Shown here in pieces: positions 24,848 through 35,055 of a stretch of 64,000 nucleotides of DNA; positions within the stretch are counted from its first letter, which is position 1; every line of letters starts with the position of its first letter. The notes beneath the pieces were generated by a model, which worked only from the letters and a program-made list of their open reading frames with translations, made no database searches and was not told the DNA's origin. Origin of the DNA: an uncultured Bacteroidales bacterium (lineage in GTDB: Bacteria > Bacteroidota > Bacteroidia > Bacteroidales > WCHB1-69); NCBI GenBank assembly GCA_900315705.1, contig ONAB01000013.1, positions 1-64,000 on the forward strand. The letters run 5' to 3'. A program made the position numbers and the translations under genes.

Positions 24848-25642
24848 CTATTCAGGTTTGGCAAGGTCGGTCAGTAGGAGCTGGCGCAGGTCGGAGGGGG
24901 TGAGGTCACGCGTCATCTGGCCGTTCTTGCAGATGGAGATGGTGCCGGTCTGCTCGGACACGATGACGGCGATGGCGTCGGTGAACTCGGTGGACCCTAA
25001 GGCTGAACGGTGACGCAAGCCGACCTCTTGCGGGAGGTTCTTGTTCTTGGAAACGGGCAAAATGCAGCGCGCGGCGGCAATGCGGTGGTCCTTGATGATA
25101 ACGGCACCGTCGTGCAGCGGACTGTTCTTGAAGAAGATGTTCTCCAACAGTTCCGCAGAGGGTTTGGCGTCAATCGTCTCGCCCGTGGAGAGATAGTCGT
25201 CGAGCGGTGTCTGGCGCGCGAAGATGATCAGTGCGCCGGTCTTGGTCTCGGCCATCTCCTGACAGGCCTCGCGCACGGCTTCCACCTCCTCCAGATGCAC
25301 GTTGTTCTGGGTCTGTTTGGCAAACTTGTCGCTGAAGAAATGAATCAGCCGGCCGTTGCCGATGTAAATCAGGAATTTTCGGATTTCGGGCTGGAAAATG
25401 ATGATGATGGCCAGGATGCCCACGTTGATGAGTTCCCCGATAAGCTCTGACAACAGGGTGAAGTGGAAATAGGCGACCACTTTCGAAGCCACGTAGAAAA
25501 AGGCGATGAGCCAGAACAACTTGACCGCCGCCGTCCCCTTGGTGAGCTTGTACATCTCAAACAAGAGGATGGCGACAATCAGGATGTCGAGGACATCGAT
25601 GATGCGGAAATCGATGAAACTCAGTGTAGCCAGGATGCCCAT
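24848..25642 (-). CDS. cdaA: Diadenylate cyclase CdaA
   Basis: A 264-residue membrane-bound cyclase. Three N-terminal hydrophobic helices (about 10-85) precede a DisA_N catalytic domain with the active motifs LHDGAVII and LRHRSALGSTE. It makes cyclic di-AMP from two ATP, a messenger that controls osmolyte and cell-wall balance. In Firmicutes cdaA is followed by cdaR and glmM; here it lies between ptb (10 bp upstream) and lplA (7 bp downstream). No c-di-AMP phosphodiesterase is nearby. Confidence 0.94.
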   Translation of the reverse strand: MGILATLSFIDFRIIDVLDILIVAILLFEMYKLTKGTAAVKLFWLIAFFYVASKVVAYFHFTLLSELIGELINVGILAIIIIFQPEIRKFLIYIGNGRLIHFFSDKFAKQTQNNVHLEEVEAVREACQEMAETKTGALIIFARQTPLDDYLSTGETIDAKPSAELLENIFFKNSPLHDGAVIIKDHRIAAARCILPVSKNKNLPQEVGLRHRSALGSTEFTDAIAVIVSEQTGTISICKNGQMTRDLTPSDLRQLLLTDLAKPE

Positions 25643-25651
25643 AGCTCAGGA

Positions 25652-26560
25652 TTATTTCTTGGAGAGCAGGGCGGCGAGGGTGATGGAGTACATCTTGGTG
25701 CGGGCGGTGTCGCCACGGGAGGAGAGCACGCAGGGCACTTTTGCACCCACGAGGCAAGCACCCAGCTCGGCGCCGTTCAGTTTGGTGCAGGTTTTGTAGA
25801 AGACATTGCCCGTCTCGATGTTGGGGAAGAGCAGGCAGTCGGCGTCGCCGGCCACATCGCTCTTGAGTTTCTTGATTTCAGCAGCCTCCTTGTTGATGGC
25901 GATGTCGAAAGAGAGCGGACCATCGACGTAGGCGCCGCCGATCTGGCCGCGGTCGGCCATCTTGGAGATGATGGCGGCATCCACGCAGGCAGGCATACCC
26001 GGCAGCATTTGCTCGGTGGCGCAGATAAGGGCGGCTTTGGGCTTCTCGATGCCGATGGCCTTGCCAGTGGCGATGAGGTGCTTGAGGATGACCTGCTTTT
26101 GCTTCAAGTCGGGAGCCGGAATCACGGCCACGTCACCCACGATGAGCAGCTTGTGGTAGCTCGGGTTCTCGATGACGGTCACGTGTGTCAGCGTGGCGTT
26201 GGGCGGACAAAGACCGCGCTCCTTGTTGAGGATGGCACGCATATACTTGTCTGTCGGCAGCAATCCCTTCATCAGGATGTCGCCCTCCCCGTTGTTGATG
26301 AGGTCGCAGGCGGTGGCTGCAGCCTTCACGTCAACGGTCTCGTGGACGATCTTGAACTTCTTGATGTCAATGTTGAGGTCGGTGCAGACCTTCTCGATGG
26401 CGGCGGTGTCACCCACCAGAGTGGCATCGATAACTCCCATCTCCACGGCGGCGTTCACCGCCTCGATGGTGTGGGCGTCATTGGCGTTGGCAGCGACCAA
26501 ACGTTTTTTGGGTTGAGACTTAACTAATTCGACTACTTGATCTAATTTTGTGATACTCAT
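25652..26560 (-). CDS. ptb: Phosphate butyryltransferase
   Basis: A 302-residue acyltransferase of the PTA/PTB family. MSITKLDQVVELVKSQPKKR opens the protein; the phosphotransacetylase-type core includes GEGDILMKGLLPTDKYMRAI, ADCLLFPNIETGNVFYK and a C-terminal SRGDTARTKMYSITLAA. It interconverts butyryl-CoA (or a branched acyl-CoA) and acyl phosphate. The butyrate kinase partner is not adjacent. The start at 26560 fits the -7 box at 26599-26606; a much longer in-frame reading to 27112 overlaps apt on the other strand and is rejected. Confidence 0.92.
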   Translation of the reverse strand: MSITKLDQVVELVKSQPKKRLVAANANDAHTIEAVNAAVEMGVIDATLVGDTAAIEKVCTDLNIDIKKFKIVHETVDVKAAATACDLINNGEGDILMKGLLPTDKYMRAILNKERGLCPPNATLTHVTVIENPSYHKLLIVGDVAVIPAPDLKQKQVILKHLIATGKAIGIEKPKAALICATEQMLPGMPACVDAAIISKMADRGQIGGAYVDGPLSFDIAINKEAAEIKKLKSDVAGDADCLLFPNIETGNVFYKTCTKLNGAELGACLVGAKVPCVLSSRGDTARTKMYSITLAALLSKK

Positions 26561-26598
26561 ATTTTTAGAATTTAAATAGTTATTTTTCGAAGGGCGTG

Positions 26599-26606
26599 CA
26601 AACATA
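26599..26606 (-). promoter_or_regulatory. ptb-cdaA-lplA promoter -7 box
   Basis: TATGTTTG on the minus strand, 38 bp upstream of the ptb start. Confidence 0.6.
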
Positions 26607-26663
26607 CAGAAAATATTTGGATTTTGGAAATAATAAAAAAGAATGGGAATGAGAAAAAAAGTG

Positions 26664-26671
26664 TATCTTTG
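26664..26671 (+). promoter_or_regulatory. apt promoter -7 box
   Basis: TATCTTTG on the plus strand, 27 bp upstream of the apt start at 26699. It excludes an in-frame ATG at 26624. Confidence 0.65.
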
Positions 26672-26698
26672 CCCTCGCTTAAAAAACAGGTTTTCTAT

Positions 26699-27211
26699 AT
26701 GTTCGATGTAACCAAAATACGTGTCATTGACGACTTTCCAACGCCTGGCATTAAATTCTTTGATATCACCACATTGCTGAATGATGGTGAGGAGTACCGC
26801 AAGGTGCTGGACGATATGTTGCAGGTGGCCCGGGAGGTGAAGCCCGACGTGGTGGTGGCCCTCGAGTCGAGAGGCTTTTTCTTCGGCCCCGTGCTCGCCT
26901 ACGAACTCGGCATCCCCTTCGTCCCCGTCCGCAAGGCCGGCAAACTTCCGTCCAAGACCTACAAGGAAACCTACAATCTCGAATATGGCACCGCCACCGT
27001 TGAAATCCACCAGGACGCAATGCCGGAGAACCGGCGCGTGCTTATCGTGGACGATGTGCTCGCCACCGGAGGTTCGATGAACGCCGCCGCCAAGCTCGTG
27101 GAACACTTCCACCCCTCTTCCGTATCCCTGCTCTTCCTGATGGAACTGCAGGCCCTGAAGGGAAGGCGCAAACTGTCAAAATACGACATTCATAGCTTAA
27201 TGCAAGTATAA
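26699..27211 (+). CDS. apt: Adenine phosphoribosyltransferase
   Basis: A 170-residue type I phosphoribosyltransferase, standard Apt length. The start reads MFDVTKIRVIDDFPTPGIKF, with the conserved FP-x-P-GI-x-F-x-D. The substrate loop VVALESRGFFFGPVLA and the PRPP motif RVLIVDDVLATGGSM (about 110-124) are intact. It salvages adenine with PRPP to AMP. The gene is 29 bp upstream of ilvE on the same strand. The start is fixed by the promoter position and by alignment to the family. Confidence 0.96.
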   Translation: MFDVTKIRVIDDFPTPGIKFFDITTLLNDGEEYRKVLDDMLQVAREVKPDVVVALESRGFFFGPVLAYELGIPFVPVRKAGKLPSKTYKETYNLEYGTATVEIHQDAMPENRRVLIVDDVLATGGSMNAAAKLVEHFHPSSVSLLFLMELQALKGRRKLSKYDIHSLMQV

Positions 27212-27240
27212 TCATTTAATCCATAAATAAAATTATAATA

Positions 27241-28263
27241 ATGAAAAACATTGATTGGAAAAGTTTATCTTTCGGTTATGTGAAGACCGATTACAATGTC
27301 CGCTGCTATTTCAGAAATGGCCAATGGGGTGAAATGGAAATCTCTTCCGACGAATACATCCCGATGCATATGGCCGCATCCTGCCTCCACTATGGTCAGG
27401 AGGCCTTCGAAGGTATGAAGGCTTTCAGAGGCAAAGACGGCAAGGTCCGTTTGTTCCGTTGGGAAGAGAACTGGAAACGTCTCAACAGCTCCGCCGACAC
27501 CATTATGCTGGCCCCGATTCCCCAAGATCTGTTCTTCAAATGCCTGGAGAAGGTTATCCAACTGAACGCCGAATACATCCCGCCTTATGGCACAGAGGGT
27601 TCTCTCTACATCCGCCCGCTGCTGATCGGCACTGGCGCCACCATCGGTGTGAAACCCGCTGACGAATACCTCTTCATCGTCTTCGTGATGCCCGTCGGAC
27701 CTTACTTCAAGGAGGGTTTCAAGCCGACGAATATGCAGATTGCCAAGGATTACGACCGCGCCGCTCCGCTGGGCACCGGTCACGTCAAGGTGGGTGGCAA
27801 CTACGCCGCTTCCCTCCGCGCTGGTGAAAGAGCCCACCGCGAGGGCTTCAGCGCCTCCATCTTCGCCGATGCCAAGACCAAGACCTTCATCGACGAGGCT
27901 GGTCCCGCCAACTTCTTCGGCATCAAGGACGGCAAGTATGTGACTCCCGACTCCGGTTCCATCCTGCCCTCCATCACCAATATGAGCCTCCGCACCATCG
28001 CCGAAGACCTCGGACTGGTGGTTGAAAGACGTCACGTCAGACTCGATGAGATTGACACTTTCGAAGAGGCCGGCGCTTGCGGCACCGCAGCCGTCATCTC
28101 CCCCATCCATATGATCCAAGACCGCGAAACCGGCAAGGAGTATGTCATCGCCAAAGACGGCAAACCCGGCCCTTGGAGCATCAAGATGCGCGAGACCCTG
28201 ATGGGTATCCAGTACGGCGAACTCCCCGACACCCACAACTGGTGCACCATCGTGGAGTGCTAA
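27241..28263 (+). CDS. ilvE: Branched-chain amino acid aminotransferase
   Basis: A 340-residue fold-type IV aminotransferase of the longer (eukaryote-like, BCAT) subgroup. K183 in HVKVGGNYAASL is the PLP lysine; the motif YVTPDSGSILPSITNMSL binds the cofactor phosphate, and AGACGTAAVISPIHMI ends the active site. It carries out the last step of valine, leucine and isoleucine synthesis or the first of their breakdown. The second role would match phosphate butyryltransferase, which accepts branched acyl-CoA in some species; this link is inference. A terminator follows at 28287. Confidence 0.96.
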   Translation: MKNIDWKSLSFGYVKTDYNVRCYFRNGQWGEMEISSDEYIPMHMAASCLHYGQEAFEGMKAFRGKDGKVRLFRWEENWKRLNSSADTIMLAPIPQDLFFKCLEKVIQLNAEYIPPYGTEGSLYIRPLLIGTGATIGVKPADEYLFIVFVMPVGPYFKEGFKPTNMQIAKDYDRAAPLGTGHVKVGGNYAASLRAGERAHREGFSASIFADAKTKTFIDEAGPANFFGIKDGKYVTPDSGSILPSITNMSLRTIAEDLGLVVERRHVRLDEIDTFEEAGACGTAAVISPIHMIQDRETGKEYVIAKDGKPGPWSIKMRETLMGIQYGELPDTHNWCTIVEC

Positions 28264-28286
28264 GCATTGGCTTCAAAGAATATACA

Positions 28287-28319
28287 CAAAAAAAGGACGC
28301 AGTTGCGCCCTTTTTTTTA
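28287..28319. terminator. Bidirectional terminator between ilvE and the patatin gene
   Basis: The hairpin ggacgc-agtt-gcgccc is flanked by an A run and a run of eight T, so it can end transcripts from both convergent genes. One mismatch (A-C) lies in the stem. Confidence 0.8.
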
Positions 28320-28333
28320 TGCCATTGTCTTAA

Positions 28334-29104
28334 TTACTGCGCTCCATCGAAATACTCCTTTCCCGCTTTGTATCCGATGTTGTAGAGCGCGTCCAGTGCG
28401 TTGAAATCGGTGAGATTGTACGTTCCAGGGTCCACCATAACGACATCCGTAAAGTGGCCCAAGGTGCGCTGATAGGTGCTGAAAGAGGCGTACAGCAAGG
28501 CGTGAATCCACAGCAGGGACAACTTCTTCTTGCCGGGTTTCTCGATAAGCAGGCAGGAACCGATGCGCACATCGCACCCTTCGTCTATCAGGGGTTTGAC
28601 GGGCAGGTGGTCGTGGATGCCGCCATCTACTAAATATGTGCCATTGACTTTGACGGGTGCGAAGATGCCGGGAATGGCGGCAGAGGCCATCACACATTGC
28701 ACCAGTTGGTCGCCGCTGCCGTAATACTCCGGCTGCAGGGTCTCCATATTGCTGGCGCAACAGTAGAACTTGGTCTTCAGGCTCTCAAAACGGTTGTCGG
28801 GCACATATTTCTTCAATATTCTCTGGATGCGGCTGGTGCTGACAAAACCGCCGGGCTTGGGCACGCTGGGGAAAGCCACGTGAAACACATTGTCCATCTT
28901 CTCATCTTTGATGATCTGCCGGATTTGCAGCGGTGAGTATCCGGCGGCATACATCATTCCCATAATGGCTCCCATTGAGGTGCCCGCCACGCAATCGGGC
29001 TTGAAGCCCGCCTCTTCCGCCGCCTGTAGCAAGCCCAGATGAGCGTAGCCTATCGCAGCCCCTCCCGATAGGGATATGCCGATTTTGTGTTTCTTAGTGG
29101 CCAT
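28334..29104 (-). CDS. Patatin-like phospholipase family protein
   Basis: A 256-residue Ser-Asp hydrolase of the RssA/patatin group. The oxyanion loop is SLSGGAAIGYAHLG (11-24), the nucleophile is Ser43 in GTSMG (41-45), and the catalytic aspartate is D160 in VDGG. It is predicted to release fatty acids from phospholipid or acyl esters in the cytoplasm or at the inner membrane; there is no signal peptide. It has its own -7 box at 29131-29138, back to back with the gcvP promoter. Confidence 0.9.
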   Translation of the reverse strand: MATKKHKIGISLSGGAAIGYAHLGLLQAAEEAGFKPDCVAGTSMGAIMGMMYAAGYSPLQIRQIIKDEKMDNVFHVAFPSVPKPGGFVSTSRIQRILKKYVPDNRFESLKTKFYCCASNMETLQPEYYGSGDQLVQCVMASAAIPGIFAPVKVNGTYLVDGGIHDHLPVKPLIDEGCDVRIGSCLLIEKPGKKKLSLLWIHALLYASFSTYQRTLGHFTDVVMVDPGTYNLTDFNALDALYNIGYKAGKEYFDGAQ

Positions 29105-29130
29105 ATCGATTTGTCTTGCTGATGAGGTTG

Positions 29131-29138
29131 CAAAAATA
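29131..29138 (-). promoter_or_regulatory. Patatin gene promoter -7 box
   Basis: TATTTTTG on the minus strand, 26 bp upstream of the start at 29104. Confidence 0.6.
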
Positions 29139-29151
29139 GCACAATTTTTTT

Positions 29152-29159
29152 TATATTTG
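29152..29159 (+). promoter_or_regulatory. gcvP promoter -7 box
   Basis: TATATTTG on the plus strand, 49 bp upstream of gcvP. The leader that follows is AT-rich and has no glycine-riboswitch-like structure. Confidence 0.65.
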
Positions 29160-29208
29160 CAGCCTCTGTAAATAATGATGTTTTATTAATAACTAATTTA
29201 TAATCAAT

Positions 29209-32067
<2,859 letters not shown>

Positions 32068-32090
32068 TGCTGTTGCCGCAATAAGAGTTT

Positions 32091-32159
32091 TCCCGCAGAA
32101 CACGCAGATACTCGCAGATTTTTTTCTGCGTCAATCTGCGAGTTCCGCGGGATTTTTTT
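32091..32159. terminator. Double-hairpin terminator between gcvP and the radical SAM gene
   Basis: Outer arms tcccgc/gcggga (32091-32096 and 32147-32152) enclose an inner inverted repeat actcgcagat/atctgcgagt (32110-32119 and 32134-32143). A run of T follows on the plus strand. The words cgcagat recur several times, and a half copy (tctgcgagtttcgcgggaa) lies at 46549-46568, so it may be a dispersed repeat serving as a terminator. Confidence 0.75.
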
Positions 32160-32162
32160 ATT

Positions 32163-33221
32163 CTAATACTTCAAGCACCGCAGAATGGGCTCTCCGTAGG
32201 CGGGTCGTAGGTGCATAGCCCCGCCGAGGCATTGACCGAACTCTTTGCAGCGGGCGCAAGGACCGCAACGCATCCACTCGCGGTTCCGCATCACCTCAAA
32301 ACGGTTGTCCCAAACTTCCATCAGGTCGTCGTGATAGATGTTGCCCTGCACAAACGAGCGGTTGATGTTGGGACAGGCGCAGATGTCCCCGTTAATCAAC
32401 ACCGAGCCGATGTTGATGCCGGCCCTACAGAAGAAGTAGCTGTCGCGCACCTGCTCTTCGTATTTCCCCGTGTAGGCTTCGCAGCTGAACTTCAGGTCGA
32501 TGCTTCCTTCTTGGCGGGTTTCGGCTATAAACAGGAACATCTCCTCCACCTGTGCGCGGGAGAGCTGGAGTGTCTCGTTCTCTTTGGCCCGACCGATGGG
32601 GGCGATGGTGAATAGGCGCCAGTGCCGGATGCCGTTCTCGATGAGTGTTTTTTTCAGGGCGGGCAGTTCCGGCAGGTTGCGCTGGTGTATGCAGGTCACC
32701 ACATCGTAGTTGAGCTGCGGGGTCCGGGCGATGAGGCGTAAGGCCTCCAGAGCCCGCTGGAAACTCTGCGGATGGTTGCGCAGCCAGTTGTGAGTCTCTT
32801 CCAGGCCGTCAAGGCTTACGGTGACCGAGCCGAGGCCGGCTGCTAACAGCTCGTGGTGGCGCGCTTCATCGTATAGCAGGCCGTTGGTGACAATGCCCCA
32901 CTGGAAGCCGTGTTGGCGCAGGGCGCGTCCGCAGTCGGCCAGGTCCTGGCGCAGCAGGGGTTCTCCACCCGTGATGGCGATAATGGTGGTGTTGGGCTTA
33001 TAGCGTTTCTCTAAAGGGGCGAGGGCCTTCAGAAAGTCAGCAAAGGACATATCGGGGACCAGTGCCTCGGCCTTGCAGTCGGAGCCGCAGTGCTGGCACG
33101 AGAGATTGCAACGCCAGGTGCACTCCCAAAAGAGGTAGTTCAGTTCGCGAATTCCGGTCTCGTTTTTGCGGAAGAGCCGGAAGAGCCACCGTTTCAAAGT
33201 GTTTCGTTTATTTTTCTTCAT
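32163..33221 (-). CDS. Radical SAM/SPASM enzyme of the rSAM/lipoprotein system
   Basis: A 352-residue radical SAM protein. The [4Fe-4S] motif is C38-x3-C42-x2-C45 (CNLSCQHC); TGGEPLLR binds SAM. The C-terminal SPASM region (about 250-345) has cysteines in FSCEAY, YFFCRAG, ICACPN, MRCGPCARCKEFGQC, enough for two auxiliary clusters. The opening FWECTWRCNLSCQHCGSDCK fits what I recall of TIGR04133, radical SAM enzymes encoded beside a lipoprotein in Bacteroidota. It starts 14 bp inside the end of the lipoprotein gene, so the two are coupled; that lipoprotein is the likely substrate or partner. The chemistry is unknown. Confidence 0.88.
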   Translation of the reverse strand: MKKNKRNTLKRWLFRLFRKNETGIRELNYLFWECTWRCNLSCQHCGSDCKAEALVPDMSFADFLKALAPLEKRYKPNTTIIAITGGEPLLRQDLADCGRALRQHGFQWGIVTNGLLYDEARHHELLAAGLGSVTVSLDGLEETHNWLRNHPQSFQRALEALRLIARTPQLNYDVVTCIHQRNLPELPALKKTLIENGIRHWRLFTIAPIGRAKENETLQLSRAQVEEMFLFIAETRQEGSIDLKFSCEAYTGKYEEQVRDSYFFCRAGINIGSVLINGDICACPNINRSFVQGNIYHDDLMEVWDNRFEVMRNREWMRCGPCARCKEFGQCLGGAMHLRPAYGEPILRCLKY

Positions 33222-33618
33222 TCAGTCTCATCACTTCCAAATGCAAGGGCGAGGTGAGCTCCTCTACGGTTGCGCTGACGTTAAGTTGCTCGTACAGGCC
33301 GTTTTCGGTGCTGTCGATGTTGGTGACCTGCAGGTCCACGATCTGCCCTTTGATGATGTATTGAGATTCGGGATAGTCGAAGGTGCCGTTTGCATCGGTG
33401 GTGTCCGTCAGGCCATATTCCGGGAGGCCGACCATCAGCCCTTCGACGGGTTCGCCGGTGCCGGCATCCACCACGGTCCCGCGGATGTAAACGTTTTGTG
33501 CAGGCGGCATTCCGTAGCAGGCCTGGAAGGTGAACATAATGGCGGTGGCGGAGAAGGAACCGAACAGGAACCGCAGCACCTGTTGTTTCTTGGTCTTGAG
33601 GGCTTGTATGATTTTCAT
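33208..33618 (-). CDS. Radical SAM-associated lipoprotein
   Basis: A 136-residue protein with a long N-terminal basic stretch (KIIQALKTKKQQVLRFL), a hydrophobic segment and a lipobox ending TFQAC at Cys34, followed directly by YGMPPA. The mature part is a carboxypeptidase-regulatory-like beta sandwich (IRGTVVDAGTGEPVEGLMV). This fits the TIGR04134 class of lipoproteins encoded next to TIGR04133 radical SAM enzymes. The Cys-Tyr-Gly at the new N terminus, or residues in the sandwich, could be the modified site; this is inference. It overlaps the radical SAM gene by 14 bp. Confidence 0.85.
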   Translation of the reverse strand: MKIIQALKTKKQQVLRFLFGSFSATAIMFTFQACYGMPPAQNVYIRGTVVDAGTGEPVEGLMVGLPEYGLTDTTDANGTFDYPESQYIIKGQIVDLQVTNIDSTENGLYEQLNVSATVEELTSPLHLEVMRLNEEK

Positions 33619-33672
33619 AGGGGAGAGGTTTTTGCAATTTTGAGGGCTTGGAGGATGTTTGTGTAGATAATT

Positions 33673-34089
33673 TTATTGCTCCTCCTTTTCTGCCAACAAG
33701 GATTTTGCACAAGTTATATATGCGATAGCCTTATCTCTCAAATCTATCACATCATCTTGGTCACATAATACAAAATCATCATAGTCGCCGCTTTGCCTAC
33801 GTTCAAATAGGAGCAGTAAATATTTACCTATCTCTTTAGGAATGATTCCTTTGGAGATATAATGAAGCGAAATCATTGTTTTTACCCCGGAATGGGTTTG
33901 GGCTTGAATATCTTTTTTCAATAGCAAAGCAATAGATATGTAGTAGCAGGCATAATAGAGCCTGTTGACGGCTCCGTTATAAAGCCCTTCATTATACATT
34001 AGTTCTGCTTCCCGTAAGGTTTCGTCCGCACGGTTAATCCGATAGGCAATTAACGCCTCTTTACTTTCTTTATCCCACTGTTCGGTCAT
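33673..34089 (-). CDS. HEPN domain protein, toxin of a HEPN/MNT pair
   Basis: A 138-residue all-helical protein of the HEPN group. The core NRLYYACYYISIALLLKK is followed by QAQTHSGVKTMISLHYI, the typical second half of PF05168-type HEPN proteins that pair with minimal nucleotidyltransferases. HEPN proteins are often RNases silenced by their partner. The start at 34089 (MTEQWDKES), overlapping the MNT stop by 4 bp, is chosen over an in-frame ATG at 34152. The gene is AT-rich relative to the core but has no CATG, so it may be a long-term resident. Confidence 0.82.
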   Translation of the reverse strand: MTEQWDKESKEALIAYRINRADETLREAELMYNEGLYNGAVNRLYYACYYISIALLLKKDIQAQTHSGVKTMISLHYISKGIIPKEIGKYLLLLFERRQSGDYDDFVLCDQDDVIDLRDKAIAYITCAKSLLAEKEEQ

Positions 34090-34400
34090 AACGCAATGCC
34101 CTCCTTTATGACATTCAAGTAAAAAGGTGTGACAAATGGACGATTTTCCCAATTTTTCTTCAAATAGATTTTCGGGCTGATACTGATGCCTGTCTCTGCT
34201 TCAAGAATGCACAGGGGACCGAAAAATTCTGCCTCGCGCTCAACAGACTTTTTGTCGCCGGACAGCAGTACCAAGAGGTCGATGTCGCTGTCGGGACGGG
34301 CGTCGCCGCGGGCTTCACTGCCAAACAGAATGATTTCCGCATCCGGTTCGATGGATCGGATGGCCTGTTTAGCTTTTTCCACTATTTCCTTACGATTCAT
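34086..34400 (-). CDS. Minimal nucleotidyltransferase (MNT), antitoxin of the HEPN pair
   Basis: A 104-residue DNA polymerase beta-like nucleotidyltransferase. The active site GSEARGDARPDSDIDLLVLL gives G27-S28 and D39-x-D41, the GSx10DxD signature. In studied HEPN/MNT pairs the MNT protein inactivates the HEPN toxin by adding AMP residues to it. It lies first in the pair, with ATGA overlap to the HEPN gene, and has a -7 box at 34421-34428. Confidence 0.87.
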   Translation of the reverse strand: MNRKEIVEKAKQAIRSIEPDAEIILFGSEARGDARPDSDIDLLVLLSGDKKSVEREAEFFGPLCILEAETGISISPKIYLKKNWENRPFVTPFYLNVIKEGIAL

Positions 34401-34420
34401 AGTCTCTTTTTTTACAACGG

Positions 34421-34428
34421 CAAATATA
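34421..34428 (-). promoter_or_regulatory. HEPN/MNT promoter -7 box
   Basis: TATATTTG on the minus strand, 21 bp upstream of the MNT start. Confidence 0.6.
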
Positions 34429-34484
34429 CATTTTTTTATTTATACATCCCAGAAGATAAATTTTTTACGTCTCCGCCCACACAC

Positions 34485-34516
34485 AAAAAAAAGGGCAGCC
34501 CGAAAGCTGCCCTTTT
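34485..34516 (-). terminator. Rho-independent terminator of the hydrogenase operon
   Basis: On the minus strand agggcagc-tttcgg-gctgccct is followed by eight T. It lies 20 bp after the last gene of the hydrogenase operon and upstream of the HEPN/MNT promoter. Confidence 0.88.
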
Positions 34517-34535
34517 AAGTATGGAAAATGAGGAA

Positions 34536-35033
34536 TTATTCCATTTCTCTGTATTCTTTGACGATGTCCTTGATGTTGGCGGGAGCCAGACGGCCGAACA
34601 CCTTGCCGTTGACCATAGCAACGGGGGCAAGGCCGCAGGCGCCGACGCAGCGCAGGGAGGTAAGGGAGAAGAGGCCGTCGGCATCGGTCTCGCCCACTTC
34701 CACGCCGAGTTCCTTCTTGAAGGCGTCAAGGATCTTTTCGCCGCCACGCACGTAGCAGGCGGTGCCCATACAGACGGACACGGGGTATTTGCCCTTCGGG
34801 GTCATCGTGAAGAATGCGTAGAAGGAGACCACACCGTAAACCTTGGCGGTCGGCATATGCAGCTCTTCTGCAATCAACTCCTGCACTTCGGCGGGCAGAT
34901 AACCGAGGAAGTCTTGTGTCTGGTGTAACACATTGATCAGTTCGCCAGGGTCGTTGTTGAATTTCTTGCAGATTTCAATCACCTTTTCCCTGACTTCGGT
35001 TTTCATTTTGATTATAATCTTTTTATTATCCAT
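34536..35033 (-). CDS. hydC: NADH-dependent [FeFe] hydrogenase, HydC/NuoE-like [2Fe-2S] subunit
   Basis: A 165-residue thioredoxin-like ferredoxin. The helical N-terminal part (INVLHQTQDFLGYLPAEVQ) and the four-cysteine site, CMGTACYVRGG plus CVGACGLAPVAMVNG, match NuoE and HydC. It carries electrons between NADH/FMN in HydB and the other clusters. It is the last gene of the operon, 22 bp after hydA. The start could also be the ATG at 35006 (MKTEVREKV, 156 residues); the sequence does not decide, as neither has a Shine-Dalgarno site. Confidence 0.9.
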   Translation of the reverse strand: MDNKKIIIKMKTEVREKVIEICKKFNNDPGELINVLHQTQDFLGYLPAEVQELIAEELHMPTAKVYGVVSFYAFFTMTPKGKYPVSVCMGTACYVRGGEKILDAFKKELGVEVGETDADGLFSLTSLRCVGACGLAPVAMVNGKVFGRLAPANIKDIVKEYREME

Positions 35034-35055
35034 TGTTGTGATTTTTTCAGATTTA

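Noticed and set aside
26561-27112. N-terminal extension of ptb to an ATG at 27112
   Set aside because: It would overlap apt on the other strand and the ptb promoter; the family start is at 26560.
29105-29208. Possible glycine riboswitch before gcvP
   Set aside because: The leader is about 50 nt, AT-rich, and has neither the paired aptamer structure nor conserved bases of the glycine class.
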